From JAQIBY01 sp034721855 (GTDB taxonomy: Bacteria; Bacteroidota; Bacteroidia; Bacteroidales; ML635J-15): DNA of 19,034 nt. Under the pieces are notes generated by a model, which made no database searches, was not told the origin of the DNA, and saw nothing but the letters and a program-made list of their open reading frames with translations. The translations under genes were made by a program, and so were the position numbers. The DNA is taken from assembly GCA_034721855.1 (NCBI GenBank), contig JAYENB010000098.1:1-19034 (forward strand), given 5' to 3'. Position 1 is the stretch's first letter; every line of letters begins with the position of its first letter. This document shows, in pieces, positions 1-8,207 of this stretch.

Positions 1-777
1 GGAGAAACTCATCATTATTACGACTGGTGCCTCGGTTCAGGATGTTATACTTTTACTATTTATGACAGTGAGAGCAACGGTTTAGGTTTTTTGTATCCAG
101 ACCCCGGTTATGCTACCATCACCAACCTGGAGACTTCTGAGGTATATGGTACCGTAGAAGATGATTTTGGAGAGGAAGCCAGCATCGCTTTCTGCCTTTA
201 TGTACCAACACTTTCTGTGGATCCTTATGTGTTGAATTTCGGAGGTGTTACAGCAGGTGAATCGGCAGTGATGTCATATATACTTACCGGAGAAAATCTG
301 ACAGACACGGTATTCATTTACAGTCCTTCAAATAATTTTGAGGTTTCATTCAACAGTAGTTCAGGATTTAATTCTGCTTTAAACATTCCTTTTGATACAG
401 AAAACCTGAATGACACAATTTATGTGAAATTTTTACCGGATAATGAAACTACCTACAATGACTACATCAGCAACACATCCTCAAATGCCGAAGCGTACGT
501 GAATGTAACAGGGAACGGTAGTTCAAATATAGAAAGCAACACAAACAGATTTTTCAGCGTTTATCCTAATCCCAGCAGCGGAGTTGTTTATGTGGAATCT
601 GATCAGTTGAAATATATTGAGATCACTGACAATACGGGCAGAACACTGGCAAAACAAAATGTCCATGAAAATAAAACACGGATTGATTTGTCAGAATTCG
701 CCACGGGCATTTATCTTTTAAGCCTTACTGATGTTAATGACAATATGCATTATGCAAAGATTCAGCTATCGAAATAA
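1..777 (+). CDS. T9SS-secreted protein, C-terminal part (5' end outside window)
   Basis: The frame is open from the first base, so the gene begins upstream of the window and the TTG at 91 is not a real start. The visible 258 residues have three parts. First is a stretch with GCYTFTIYDSESNGLGF, of a kind common in Bacteroidota secreted proteins. Next, at about residues 70-175, is an Ig-like beta domain (TLSVDPYVLNFGGV ... YVNVTGNGSS) of the sort found before sorting domains. Last, at about 185-258, is a type A T9SS C-terminal domain (FSVYPNPSSGVVYVES ... GIYLLSL ... AKIQLSK). The T9SS domain directs export through the outer membrane and attachment or release at the cell surface. The catalytic or binding part, if any, lies upstream and cannot be judged. 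The next gene, ispE, is 105 bases downstream and functionally unrelated. Confidence 0.9.
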   Translation, partial: GETHHYYDWCLGSGCYTFTIYDSESNGLGFLYPDPGYATITNLETSEVYGTVEDDFGEEASIAFCLYVPTLSVDPYVLNFGGVTAGESAVMSYILTGENLTDTVFIYSPSNNFEVSFNSSSGFNSALNIPFDTENLNDTIYVKFLPDNETTYNDYISNTSSNAEAYVNVTGNGSSNIESNTNRFFSVYPNPSSGVVYVESDQLKYIEITDNTGRTLAKQNVHENKTRIDLSEFATGIYLLSLTDVNDNMHYAKIQLSK

Positions 778-853
778 TTAACTATTTTACGCTCTTTTCT
801 AAATATCGGCTGATTTGAAATAAATAATTAATTAGAATAGAGTGACTATTTTT

Positions 854-861
854 TAGCTTTA
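854..861 (+). promoter_or_regulatory. possible -7 promoter box for ispE
   Basis: TAGCTTTA matches the Bacteroidota -7 consensus TAnnTTTG at all but the last base. It ends 21 bases before the ispE ATG, close to the spacing of the better boxes at 1722 and 7400. No convincing TTTG-type -33 element lies at the expected distance. The region is AT-rich, so chance matches are likely. Confidence 0.25.
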
Positions 862-882
862 CATTAATGCAAGGCTTTTCTT

Positions 883-1692
883 ATGCTTAGTTTTCCAAAT
901 GCAAAAATAAACATCGGACTATACATCACAGGCACGCAGGATAACGGGTATCACAATATCGAAACCGTTTTTTATCCCGTACCACTGTATGATATCCTGG
1001 AAGTTGTCCCCACTGAAAAGCAAACAGAAATCCACCTGTCGGGCATAAAAATTCCAGGCTCCCCGTCTGATAATCTTGTCTTAAAAGCATGGAAGCTTCT
1101 GCACGATAAACATCAAATTCCCCCTGTCAAAATATATATGCATAAACATATTCCTGCCGGCAGTGGACTGGGTGGTGGATCATCGGATGCTGCTTTCTTT
1201 TTGCAAAATTTAAACAAGCAATTTAAGCTCGGCTTGCCTGCTGAAAAACTGATGACTTTAGCACTAAAGCTGGGTAGCGATTGCCCGTTTTTTGTCCAAA
1301 ACAAACCGGTTTTTGCCACTAACAGAGGTGAAATCATGGAAGAAATTAAACTTAACCTGGAAGGGAAATATGTGATGATTGTATTTCCGGATATACATAT
1401 TGACACAGGGGGTATTTTCAGTAAAATAACCATCAGTCCGGCAGACTATGAACTGAGAGATTTACATACCATCCCAGTTTCATCATGGAAAAATTATATC
1501 AACAATAGATTTGAAACCGTTGTTTTTAATATGCATCCGCAATTGAAAAAAATAAAAACCCAACTGTATGATGCAGGTGCTGATTATGCTCAATTAACAG
1601 GAACAGGTTCGGCTATTTATGGAATATTTTCGCACAAACCGGATATTAACCAAAATCATCTATCATATAACTATATTGTGAAGCAATTGTAA
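883..1692 (+). CDS. ispE: 4-diphosphocytidyl-2-C-methyl-D-erythritol kinase
   Basis: A GHMP-family kinase that phosphorylates the 2-hydroxyl of CDP-methylerythritol with ATP, in the cytoplasmic MEP route to isopentenyl diphosphate. The 269-residue length is normal for IspE. Visible landmarks are the N-terminal FPNAKINIGL with the conserved Lys8, the glycine-rich ATP loop PAGSGLGGGSSDAA at 91-104, GSDCPFF with the conserved Asp133, and the C-terminal GHMP motif TGTGSAIYGIF at 239-249. The ATG at 883 places the substrate-binding N-terminus correctly. The gene stands alone between two secreted-protein genes. Its presence indicates that this organism uses the MEP rather than the mevalonate pathway. 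Confidence 0.96.
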   Translation: MLSFPNAKINIGLYITGTQDNGYHNIETVFYPVPLYDILEVVPTEKQTEIHLSGIKIPGSPSDNLVLKAWKLLHDKHQIPPVKIYMHKHIPAGSGLGGGSSDAAFFLQNLNKQFKLGLPAEKLMTLALKLGSDCPFFVQNKPVFATNRGEIMEEIKLNLEGKYVMIVFPDIHIDTGGIFSKITISPADYELRDLHTIPVSSWKNYINNRFETVVFNMHPQLKKIKTQLYDAGADYAQLTGTGSAIYGIFSHKPDINQNHLSYNYIVKQL

Positions 1693-1721
1693 AAATTATC
1701 TATTCCTTTTTGTATTTTGAT

Positions 1722-1729
1722 TATATTTG
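1722..1729 (+). promoter_or_regulatory. -7 promoter box (TATATTTG) for the S1 protease gene
   Basis: TATATTTG is a full match to the Bacteroidota consensus TAnnTTTG. It ends 19 bases before the chosen ATG at 1749. That would place the transcript start only about 10-15 bases before the gene. No clear -33 TTTG is seen at 17-23 bases upstream. The box lies inside the reading frame upstream of 1749, which supports the internal ATG rather than the upstream TTG as the true start. Confidence 0.45.
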
Positions 1730-1748
1730 TAAAATAAACTTGAAATTT

Positions 1749-4253
1749 ATGAAAGCACATGTTATTATTTTATCCGTTATTGTATGGCTTTTCGTATGTA
1801 ATGTGGAAGCCTTGTCTCAAATATCATACGGTGGGAAACCATGGTCTTACAGCCAGAAGCATCTAAAAACTGAAATTGATCACATTCAACTCAGAAGCCC
1901 TGATGTAAACAAGCTACTCCAGGAAGCAATAACAGGAGACGCTCATGGACAGCCACCAAAAGTAGGTCGTTTCATTGATGTTGATATCAATATGGATAAT
2001 GCAGGCTCATGGGCTATGCTTGAAGACGGCAGAAGATTATGGCGATTACAAATCACATCCAAAAACGCTCAGGCACTGTCGCTTATTTATGAATCTTTTG
2101 ATTTGCCCAAAGGATCACAACTTTACATTTACAGCCCTGATAAAATCCAAACCATTGGTGCTTTTAATCATAAAAACAATGCTAACGGTGGTGACTTTGC
2201 TACGGAAATGATTTACGGAGAAAGCCTGATCCTGGAATACATATCTCCACACACAAAACAGGTTGAAGGCATGCCACAAAAGAATTTTTCAAATGAAGCT
2301 GAAATAAGCATCAAGCATGTGAATTATGTTTTCAGATATGCACCTGACCCTTACCGTGAAGTGAAAAACTTTGGCAGCTCAGGTTCCTGTAATGTAAACG
2401 TTAACTGTTCAGAAGGTGATGACTGGCAACAGCAAAAGAAAGGTGTAGCAAGAATATTGTTCAACGATGGCACTTACTCTTATTATTGTACAGGTTCCCT
2501 GGTAAACAACACCTATGAAAATGGCACACCGTATTTCTTGTCAGCGTATCATTGTGGCGGCGATGTCAATACAGGCTATTACGATTCCTGGACTTATTAT
2601 TTCAACTATGAATCAAGTGGATGCAGCAACGGCACAAGTGAACCATCATCCAACACCATTACAGGATGTGATTTTGTGTCATCAGGACCCATGGATGGCG
2701 GCTCTGATTTCCTGCTGGTTGAACTGAACCAAACACCGCCGTCAAATTACAATGTTGTTTACAACGGATGGGACAGAAGCACAACATCCAGCGGCAATGG
2801 TGTATCCATACATCACCCTTCGGGGGATATCAAAAAAATATCCACCTATACAAGCTCCTTACAATCTGCCACATACAATGGTGGCGAAAGTACAGGTGCT
2901 ACCAATGCCTGCTGGAGGGTATATTGGACAGCAACAACAAACGGACACGGTATCACTGAAGGTGGTTCATCGGGCAGCCCCATTTTCAAAAGCAATGGTT
3001 TGGTCATGGGCACCCTTTCAGGTGGCACTTCAGGTTGTGAAAATACCAATGGCTGGGACCTCTACGGGAAATTTTCTTATCACTGGAACAGCAATGGTAG
3101 CACAAACACAGATAAATTGGAACCATGGCTGGATCCGGCCAATACGGGTACTGTATCGCTCAATTTTTATGATCCCAACAATACCACTGTCACTGCCGGG
3201 TTTACCTCAAACACACAAACCGTAACCGAGGGTGGTACGGTGAATTTTACATCTACTTCCACTGGAACGGTGGAAAATTACGCATGGTCATTTGAAGGAG
3301 GCTCACCATCAACATCAAGCGCAGAAAACCCTTCAGTAACATACAACACGGAAGGCACATACAATGTAAGCCTCACCGTTAGTGGGAACGGGTCGGAAGA
3401 CACACACAGCGAAACCGATTATATAACCGTCAACACAGGGGGTACAGGAGAAGACTGTACCTGGTTGAATTATCCGCTAACAGGAACACCTACTGTCTAT
3501 ACCACTAACGGCGGATCTGGTTATGTCGCTGGCAACAACTCTTATGGTGATTTGTCAAAAACCAACTATTTTGAACACAGTGGCATTGGTTATGTGTTTA
3601 CACTTGGCTTTCATGCAGCATATGCCGAAGGCACATCTTCTACCATAGACATTGCCGTATGGGATGAAGTGGGAGGTAGCCCCGGGAATTTACTTGGTTC
3701 AAAAAGTATCCCCATGAGTACCATAACAAACAATTTTACCGAGGCAGGTGATTATTTTGAGTTTGCCTTTGACAGTCCCATAGAAGTCAATGGCGACTTT
3801 TTTGCCGGCATTGTACTTCCTGAAGGTGGTGATATTTTTGCACTATTCACCAATACAGATGGGGACAGTTCACCGGGAACAGCATGGGAACAGTTTAGTG
3901 ATAGGTCCTGGTATCCATATTATGATGGCAATAGCTGGGAGTTAGCTGTTGATCACGCCATATACCCTGAAGTATGTGCCAACCTGAGTGAAACAATAAG
4001 CTCCAGCGTCATAGAAAAAATTCAACTTTTCCCAAATCCCGGCTCAGGAAACTTCAGGATACACTGCAATGAAAAATTGACAGATGCAAGTATCAGTGTT
4101 TATAATTACCTTGGAGAAACCATCCTTACACAACGCATTAATCACACTAGTGAGGTAAATATCGATATCAGCGATTATCCGCAGGGCATGTATTTCATCC
4201 AGATACACTCAGAAAAGGGAGATTGGTTGAAAAAATACCAACTGATCAAATAA
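1749..4253 (+). CDS. secreted trypsin-like (S1, lysyl-endopeptidase-type) protease with PKD domain and T9SS sorting domain
   Basis: An 834-residue secreted serine protease. The frame is open from a TTG at 1710, but ATG 1749 is preferred because it begins directly with a signal peptide (MKAHVIILSVIVWLFVCNVEA) and follows a -7 box. A pro-region of about 190 residues precedes the protease domain. The S1 triad is readable: His268 in YFLSAYHCGG, Asp320 in SDFLLVEL and Ser408 in GGSSGSPIF. The GGSSGSP form and the cysteine-rich surroundings resemble Achromobacter lysyl endopeptidase. A PKD domain follows at about 480-563 (NYAWSFEGGSPS ... TYNVSLTVSG), then a beta-rich domain of about 185 residues that I do not recognise. 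A type A T9SS domain ends the protein (IQLFPNPGSGNFRIH ... GMYFIQIHS ... KKYQLIK). It likely works outside the cell in protein breakdown. Lysine specificity is an inference from the family. Confidence 0.9.
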   Translation: MKAHVIILSVIVWLFVCNVEALSQISYGGKPWSYSQKHLKTEIDHIQLRSPDVNKLLQEAITGDAHGQPPKVGRFIDVDINMDNAGSWAMLEDGRRLWRLQITSKNAQALSLIYESFDLPKGSQLYIYSPDKIQTIGAFNHKNNANGGDFATEMIYGESLILEYISPHTKQVEGMPQKNFSNEAEISIKHVNYVFRYAPDPYREVKNFGSSGSCNVNVNCSEGDDWQQQKKGVARILFNDGTYSYYCTGSLVNNTYENGTPYFLSAYHCGGDVNTGYYDSWTYYFNYESSGCSNGTSEPSSNTITGCDFVSSGPMDGGSDFLLVELNQTPPSNYNVVYNGWDRSTTSSGNGVSIHHPSGDIKKISTYTSSLQSATYNGGESTGATNACWRVYWTATTNGHGITEGGSSGSPIFKSNGLVMGTLSGGTSGCENTNGWDLYGKFSYHWNSNGSTNTDKLEPWLDPANTGTVSLNFYDPNNTTVTAGFTSNTQTVTEGGTVNFTSTSTGTVENYAWSFEGGSPSTSSAENPSVTYNTEGTYNVSLTVSGNGSEDTHSETDYITVNTGGTGEDCTWLNYPLTGTPTVYTTNGGSGYVAGNNSYGDLSKTNYFEHSGIGYVFTLGFHAAYAEGTSSTIDIAVWDEVGGSPGNLLGSKSIPMSTITNNFTEAGDYFEFAFDSPIEVNGDFFAGIVLPEGGDIFALFTNTDGDSSPGTAWEQFSDRSWYPYYDGNSWELAVDHAIYPEVCANLSETISSSVIEKIQLFPNPGSGNFRIHCNEKLTDASISVYNYLGETILTQRINHTSEVNIDISDYPQGMYFIQIHSEKGDWLKKYQLIK

Positions 4254-4299
4254 AACAGGGAAATTACGTTATGATTTTAAACCCCTTTAAAACATTGTC

Positions 4300-6192
4300 A
4301 TGTGCGGTATCACAGGGTTTTTTGATTTAACACGAAGTAAGAAAAACATTGAATCGCTTACTCAATCTGCTGTTGATTGCCTATGCAAAAGAGGGCCTGA
4401 CGTCCAGCATATTTTTAGATCAGGGCCTGTTGTTTTAGGGCATTCCCGCCTGTCCATTATTGATCCCGGAGCACAAAGCGATCAACCTTTTGTAAGTCAG
4501 GATGGCAACATCATGGTAAGTTTTAATGGTGAGTTTTACAATCATCCTGTAATCAGGAAGGAACTTATTCATGCACATTATGAATTCAGAACAAAATCAG
4601 ATGCCGAGGTAGTATTACAGCTTTACAGAAAGTGTGGTTTGGATGCCATTAAACAAATCAATGGATGCTTTGCCATTGCTATTTGGGACAAGGCAAAAGA
4701 ACGTCTGATTCTTGCACGTGACCGCATTGGCATCAAACCTCTGTTTTATTATTACAACGATAAATTTCTGGCCTTTGCATCAGAAATGAAAGCATTGCTT
4801 CAGTATCCGGTACCCCGGGAACTCGATACAGCCAGCCTGCATGCTTACTTTCAACTTAATTACATTCCCGATGATCATACCATGCTTAAGCATGTGTACA
4901 AACTCAAACCGGGAAAAATGATGGTTATTACAAAACAGGGGATTTCAGAAAATACATATTACCGTATTCCCGAACCATCAGCTGAAAAGAAATATATCAA
5001 CTCCTACGATGCCGCTATTCAAGAACTTCAACAACGACTGAACATGTCTGTCAAAAGGCGTATGTTATCTGATGTTCCATTGGGAGCCTTCCTAAGCGGA
5101 GGTATTGATTCATCAATCATTGTTGCGCTTGCATCAGAACATACCGATAAGCTAAAAACATATTCTTTGGGTTTTAAGGATCAGCCATATTTTGATGAAA
5201 CCAAAGATGCTGAAACGCTTGCACATTATTACAATACGGATCACACCAGTTTCATAACGACAACATCAGAAATGCTGGAAGATCTGGATAATATGCTGGA
5301 TTACCTTGATGAACCCTTTGCTGATTCTTCGGCACTGGCAGTTTATACCCTAAGTAAACATACATCAAAAAATGTTCGTGTAGCTCTGAGTGGTGATGGG
5401 GCAGATGAAATGTTCGGAGGGTACAACAAATACATGGCACATCAAAAAGCATTGATAAATGGTTTTCAGAATAAATTATTCAGGAACACCAATTTCATCT
5501 GGCGATCGTTGCCCCAATCACGGCAACGTAAAATCCAGAACATCATAAGGCAGATTAATCGTTATTCCACGGGATTGAATTTTTCCCCTGAAGAAAGATA
5601 CTGGTTTTGGTGCAGCCTTTCATCCGAAAAATCCATCAACAAGCTTCTTAATCATATCGACGACACAGATAGTTATCAAGCAAGAAAGGCAAATCTATTG
5701 CATCATGTAAAATCAGCTCCTGATGATATGCATTCCATCCTGTTTTCTGATATGCATATGTGTCTTCCCAATGACATGTTGTATAAGGTTGATATGATGT
5801 CAATGGGAAACAGCCTGGAGGTAAGAACGCCATTTCTTGATCATCATGTGGTTGATTTTGCATTTAGCATCCCTTTTGAATATAAAATTTCTGAAAATAC
5901 ACAAAAACATATTTTAAGAGATAGTTTCTCGAAACACATTCCCAATAATTTATTACAAAAATCAAAACATGGCTTTGAAGTTCCGTTGCTAGTATGGTTC
6001 CGTAACGAACTCAGCTCAAAGCTGGATCAGCATGTGTTTAATCGTCAATTTATTGTAGAACAAGGAATTTTCAACCCGGAAAAAGTCATGCAAATGAAAA
6101 AAATCCTTCACAGCAACAACCCGGGTGACATACATGCCAGGATTTGGGCAATGCTTGTTTTCCAGATATGGTGGAAAAAAACAATGATGTAA
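4300..6192 (+). CDS. asnB: asparagine synthase (glutamine-hydrolysing) family amidotransferase
   Basis: A 630-residue two-domain enzyme. The N-terminal class II glutaminase releases ammonia from glutamine with Cys2 (MCGITGFFD), which fixes the start at 4300. Supporting residues include RGPD, FNGEFYNH and the GIKPLFY segment. The C-terminal synthetase domain activates a carboxylate with ATP: PP-loop LSGGIDSS at 265-272, DEPFADSSAL, and LSGDGADEMFGGY at 363-375. MCLPNDMLYKVDMMSMGNS and EVRTPFLDH near residues 485-515 are also typical. The classical product is asparagine from aspartate. Paralogues inside polysaccharide loci are thought to amidate sugar acids instead. The GT4 gene overlaps its stop codon and export genes follow, so a role in glycan modification is plausible. 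The sequence does not separate the two roles. Confidence 0.88.
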   Translation: MCGITGFFDLTRSKKNIESLTQSAVDCLCKRGPDVQHIFRSGPVVLGHSRLSIIDPGAQSDQPFVSQDGNIMVSFNGEFYNHPVIRKELIHAHYEFRTKSDAEVVLQLYRKCGLDAIKQINGCFAIAIWDKAKERLILARDRIGIKPLFYYYNDKFLAFASEMKALLQYPVPRELDTASLHAYFQLNYIPDDHTMLKHVYKLKPGKMMVITKQGISENTYYRIPEPSAEKKYINSYDAAIQELQQRLNMSVKRRMLSDVPLGAFLSGGIDSSIIVALASEHTDKLKTYSLGFKDQPYFDETKDAETLAHYYNTDHTSFITTTSEMLEDLDNMLDYLDEPFADSSALAVYTLSKHTSKNVRVALSGDGADEMFGGYNKYMAHQKALINGFQNKLFRNTNFIWRSLPQSRQRKIQNIIRQINRYSTGLNFSPEERYWFWCSLSSEKSINKLLNHIDDTDSYQARKANLLHHVKSAPDDMHSILFSDMHMCLPNDMLYKVDMMSMGNSLEVRTPFLDHHVVDFAFSIPFEYKISENTQKHILRDSFSKHIPNNLLQKSKHGFEVPLLVWFRNELSSKLDQHVFNRQFIVEQGIFNPEKVMQMKKILHSNNPGDIHARIWAMLVFQIWWKKTMM

Positions 6193-7373
6193 TGCCGAAA
6201 GTATTGCGCATAATAAACAGGTTTAACCTTGGCGGTCCTACCTACAATGTGGCTTACCTGAGTAAATATATGGCACCTGAATTTGAAACCTTACTCATTG
6301 GAGGTAAAAATGCGGAATACGAAGGGGCATCTGATTACATTGTAAAAAATCTGGGCCTGCATCCCATCATCATCCCTGAAATGCAAAGGGAAATCAATTA
6401 TAGAAATGATTACCTGGCCTATCAGAAAATCAGAGATATTATTAAACGCTGGAACCCTGACATTGTGCATACCCATGCCACAAAAGCGGGTGTTCTCGGA
6501 CGGCTTGCCGCCCATCGGCTGAAAGTACCGGTCATAGTTCATACCTATCATGGACACATTTATCATTCCTATTTTAATAAACCCAAAACTGCCATTTATA
6601 AACAAATTGACCGGAACCTGGCAAAAAAAACAACCCGTATCATTGCGATTAGCGAACAGCAAAAACAGGAGTTGGTTTTTAAACATAAAATTGCTGCTGC
6701 TAAGAATTTCAACGTTATACCACTTGGATTTGATCTTGAACGCTTTCAACAACATTATCAGGAGAAACGCAGTGCATTCAGACGCAAATACAACATCGCT
6801 GTTGATACATTAACCATAGGCATTGTAGGCCGGCTAACAAAAGTTAAAAATCACGCCTTGTTTTTGGATGCATTTGCCAAAACAAAATCAGCTACACATA
6901 AAAAAGTAAAAGCATTTATTATTGGCGATGGAGAATTGAAAAATCAGTTGATAAAACACGCTGCCCACTTGGGTTTGTCAGTAAGTATGAAGCATGAAAA
7001 CACTGATTCAGACATCATTTTCACCTCATGGATCAAGGAAATTGACTTGGTTTACCCCGGTTTGGATATTGCCTGTTTGACATCCATTAATGAAGGCACA
7101 CCAGTAAGTTTGATTGAAGCTCAGGCAGCAAACACGCCGGTTGTTACTACCAATGTTGGGGGCATTGAAAACACAGTCATTCCTGGTAAAACTGCTCTGT
7201 TGGCTCAAAACAAAAACCTAAACGACTATACAGCTAAACTGTTGCTGATGGTAAATGACGATAATTTACGTAAAAACATGGCACAGGAAGGGTGGGTTTT
7301 TGTGAAATCAAATTATGATTTTAATAGGTTGGTAAACGATATGAAAAGCCTTTATAATCATTTATTAACATAA
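6192..7373 (+). CDS. glycosyltransferase family 4 (GT-B fold)
   Basis: A 393-residue retaining glycosyltransferase that would move a sugar from a nucleotide-sugar donor to a growing lipid-linked glycan at the inner face of the membrane. The ATG at 6192 shares its first base with the asnB stop (TAATG), which suggests translational coupling. In-frame ATG 6168 and TTG 6144 are less likely because MPKVLRIINRFNLGGPTYN is the usual GT4 N-terminus. Further landmarks are HTHATKAGVLGRLAA and HTYHGHIYHSYF in the acceptor half. The donor half has IGIVGRLTKVKNHALFLDAF, the SINEGTPVSLIEAQA site with the EX7E glutamates, and TNVGGIENTV. Donor and acceptor sugars cannot be read from sequence. It is best seen as part of the surface polysaccharide set. 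Confidence 0.9.
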   Translation: MPKVLRIINRFNLGGPTYNVAYLSKYMAPEFETLLIGGKNAEYEGASDYIVKNLGLHPIIIPEMQREINYRNDYLAYQKIRDIIKRWNPDIVHTHATKAGVLGRLAAHRLKVPVIVHTYHGHIYHSYFNKPKTAIYKQIDRNLAKKTTRIIAISEQQKQELVFKHKIAAAKNFNVIPLGFDLERFQQHYQEKRSAFRRKYNIAVDTLTIGIVGRLTKVKNHALFLDAFAKTKSATHKKVKAFIIGDGELKNQLIKHAAHLGLSVSMKHENTDSDIIFTSWIKEIDLVYPGLDIACLTSINEGTPVSLIEAQAANTPVVTTNVGGIENTVIPGKTALLAQNKNLNDYTAKLLLMVNDDNLRKNMAQEGWVFVKSNYDFNRLVNDMKSLYNHLLT

Positions 7374-7399
7374 TCAATCCACACTTAAATCTTTTTTCT

Positions 7400-7407
7400 T
7401 ATTTTTG
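7400..7407 (+). promoter_or_regulatory. -7 promoter box (TATTTTTG) for the polysaccharide export operon
   Basis: TATTTTTG is a full match to TAnnTTTG in the 54-base gap between the GT4 gene and the wza-like gene. It ends 20 bases before ATG 7428, almost the same spacing as the box at 1722. No good -33 TTTG is visible. If real, it starts the long co-directional run that continues to 17683. Confidence 0.45.
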
Positions 7408-7427
7408 TCTGGATAAATGTTACATTT

Positions 7428-8204
7428 ATGTTGAAATCATTTAAAATATATGGTATCATTTTCTTGCTTGCCTCTGTGGGACTAAGCATGCATTCCTGCC
7501 GCACTTTGCGTCCCTCTGAAATGTTTCAGATCAGTGAGGATTATCCTCTTGCAGAATTCAAACCAAGTGAAAAAGAATACCGGATAAAACCTTTTGATAA
7601 ACTTGCCATCCGCATCACAACTAACGATGGGTTTGCTCTTGTAGGTCTGGGTAATCAACAATCCAGCGGAGGAGGGAACGAAAGACAAAAAGGCCTGGAA
7701 TACCTTGTTGAATATGACGGTTTAATTAAATTACCTACCCTGGAACGTATTAAACTAGCCGGAAAAACAATACGGGAAGCTGAATCTTTTCTTGAAAAAG
7801 AATATGCAAAATATTACAAACAGCCATTTGTTCTGATTGAAGTTACAAATCGCAAAGTCATTGTTTTTAAAGATGGTGGTACAAAAGGAACGGTACTGAC
7901 AATCCCATCTGAAAACCTTACCCTGATTGAAGCCTTGGCCAAATCCGGAGGAATTAGTAATATCAGTAAAGCATATCAAATTAAACTGATCAGGGGTGAC
8001 CTCACTGGTAAGCCGCAGGTGTATTATTACGATATTTCTCATTTGAAAGAAATCCAGGGTAGCAATATTTTATTGCAGGCCAACGATATAATATATGTTG
8101 AAAGTAAACCTAAATATGTCAACCGGATATTGACAGAAATAAGCCCATACCTGACTCTCCTTACTACAGGATTAACGGTTTATGGACTTTTTATTGCGAA
8201 ATAG
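7428..8204 (+). CDS. polysaccharide export outer-membrane lipoprotein (Wza-like)
   Basis: A 258-residue protein that would form the outer-membrane channel for a surface polysaccharide. The N-terminus is a lipoprotein-type signal (IIFLLASVGLSMHSC), with Cys24 as the likely lipidated residue. The lipobox MHSC is looser than the proteobacterial pattern. A Poly_export (PES) domain lies at about 48-135 (EYRIKPFDKLAIRI ... LVEYDGLIKLPTLERIKLAGKTIREAE). An SLBB-like region follows at about 140-230 (GGTKGTVLTIP ... TLIEALAKSGGISN ... ILLQANDIIYVESKP). The C-terminus ends in a hydrophobic stretch of about 20 residues (YLTLLTTGLTVYGLFIAK). In E. coli Wza the equivalent C-terminal helix spans the outer membrane. 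The wzc-like gene begins 3 bases after the stop, the usual pairing. Confidence 0.9.
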   Translation: MLKSFKIYGIIFLLASVGLSMHSCRTLRPSEMFQISEDYPLAEFKPSEKEYRIKPFDKLAIRITTNDGFALVGLGNQQSSGGGNERQKGLEYLVEYDGLIKLPTLERIKLAGKTIREAESFLEKEYAKYYKQPFVLIEVTNRKVIVFKDGGTKGTVLTIPSENLTLIEALAKSGGISNISKAYQIKLIRGDLTGKPQVYYYDISHLKEIQGSNILLQANDIIYVESKPKYVNRILTEISPYLTLLTTGLTVYGLFIAK

Positions 8205-8207
8205 CTT

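Noticed and set aside
1710..1748. TTG 1710 as the start of the S1 protease
   Set aside because: The added 13 residues precede a standard signal peptide and overlap the -7 box; ATG 1749 is the better start.
6144..6191. TTG 6144 or ATG 6168 as the start of the GT4 gene
   Set aside because: Both add residues inside the asnB end with no GT4 similarity; ATG 6192 gives the usual N-terminus.
6291..6755. 154-codon minus-strand frame opposite the GT4 gene
   Set aside because: A shadow of a clearly coding strand, with no domain or start context.
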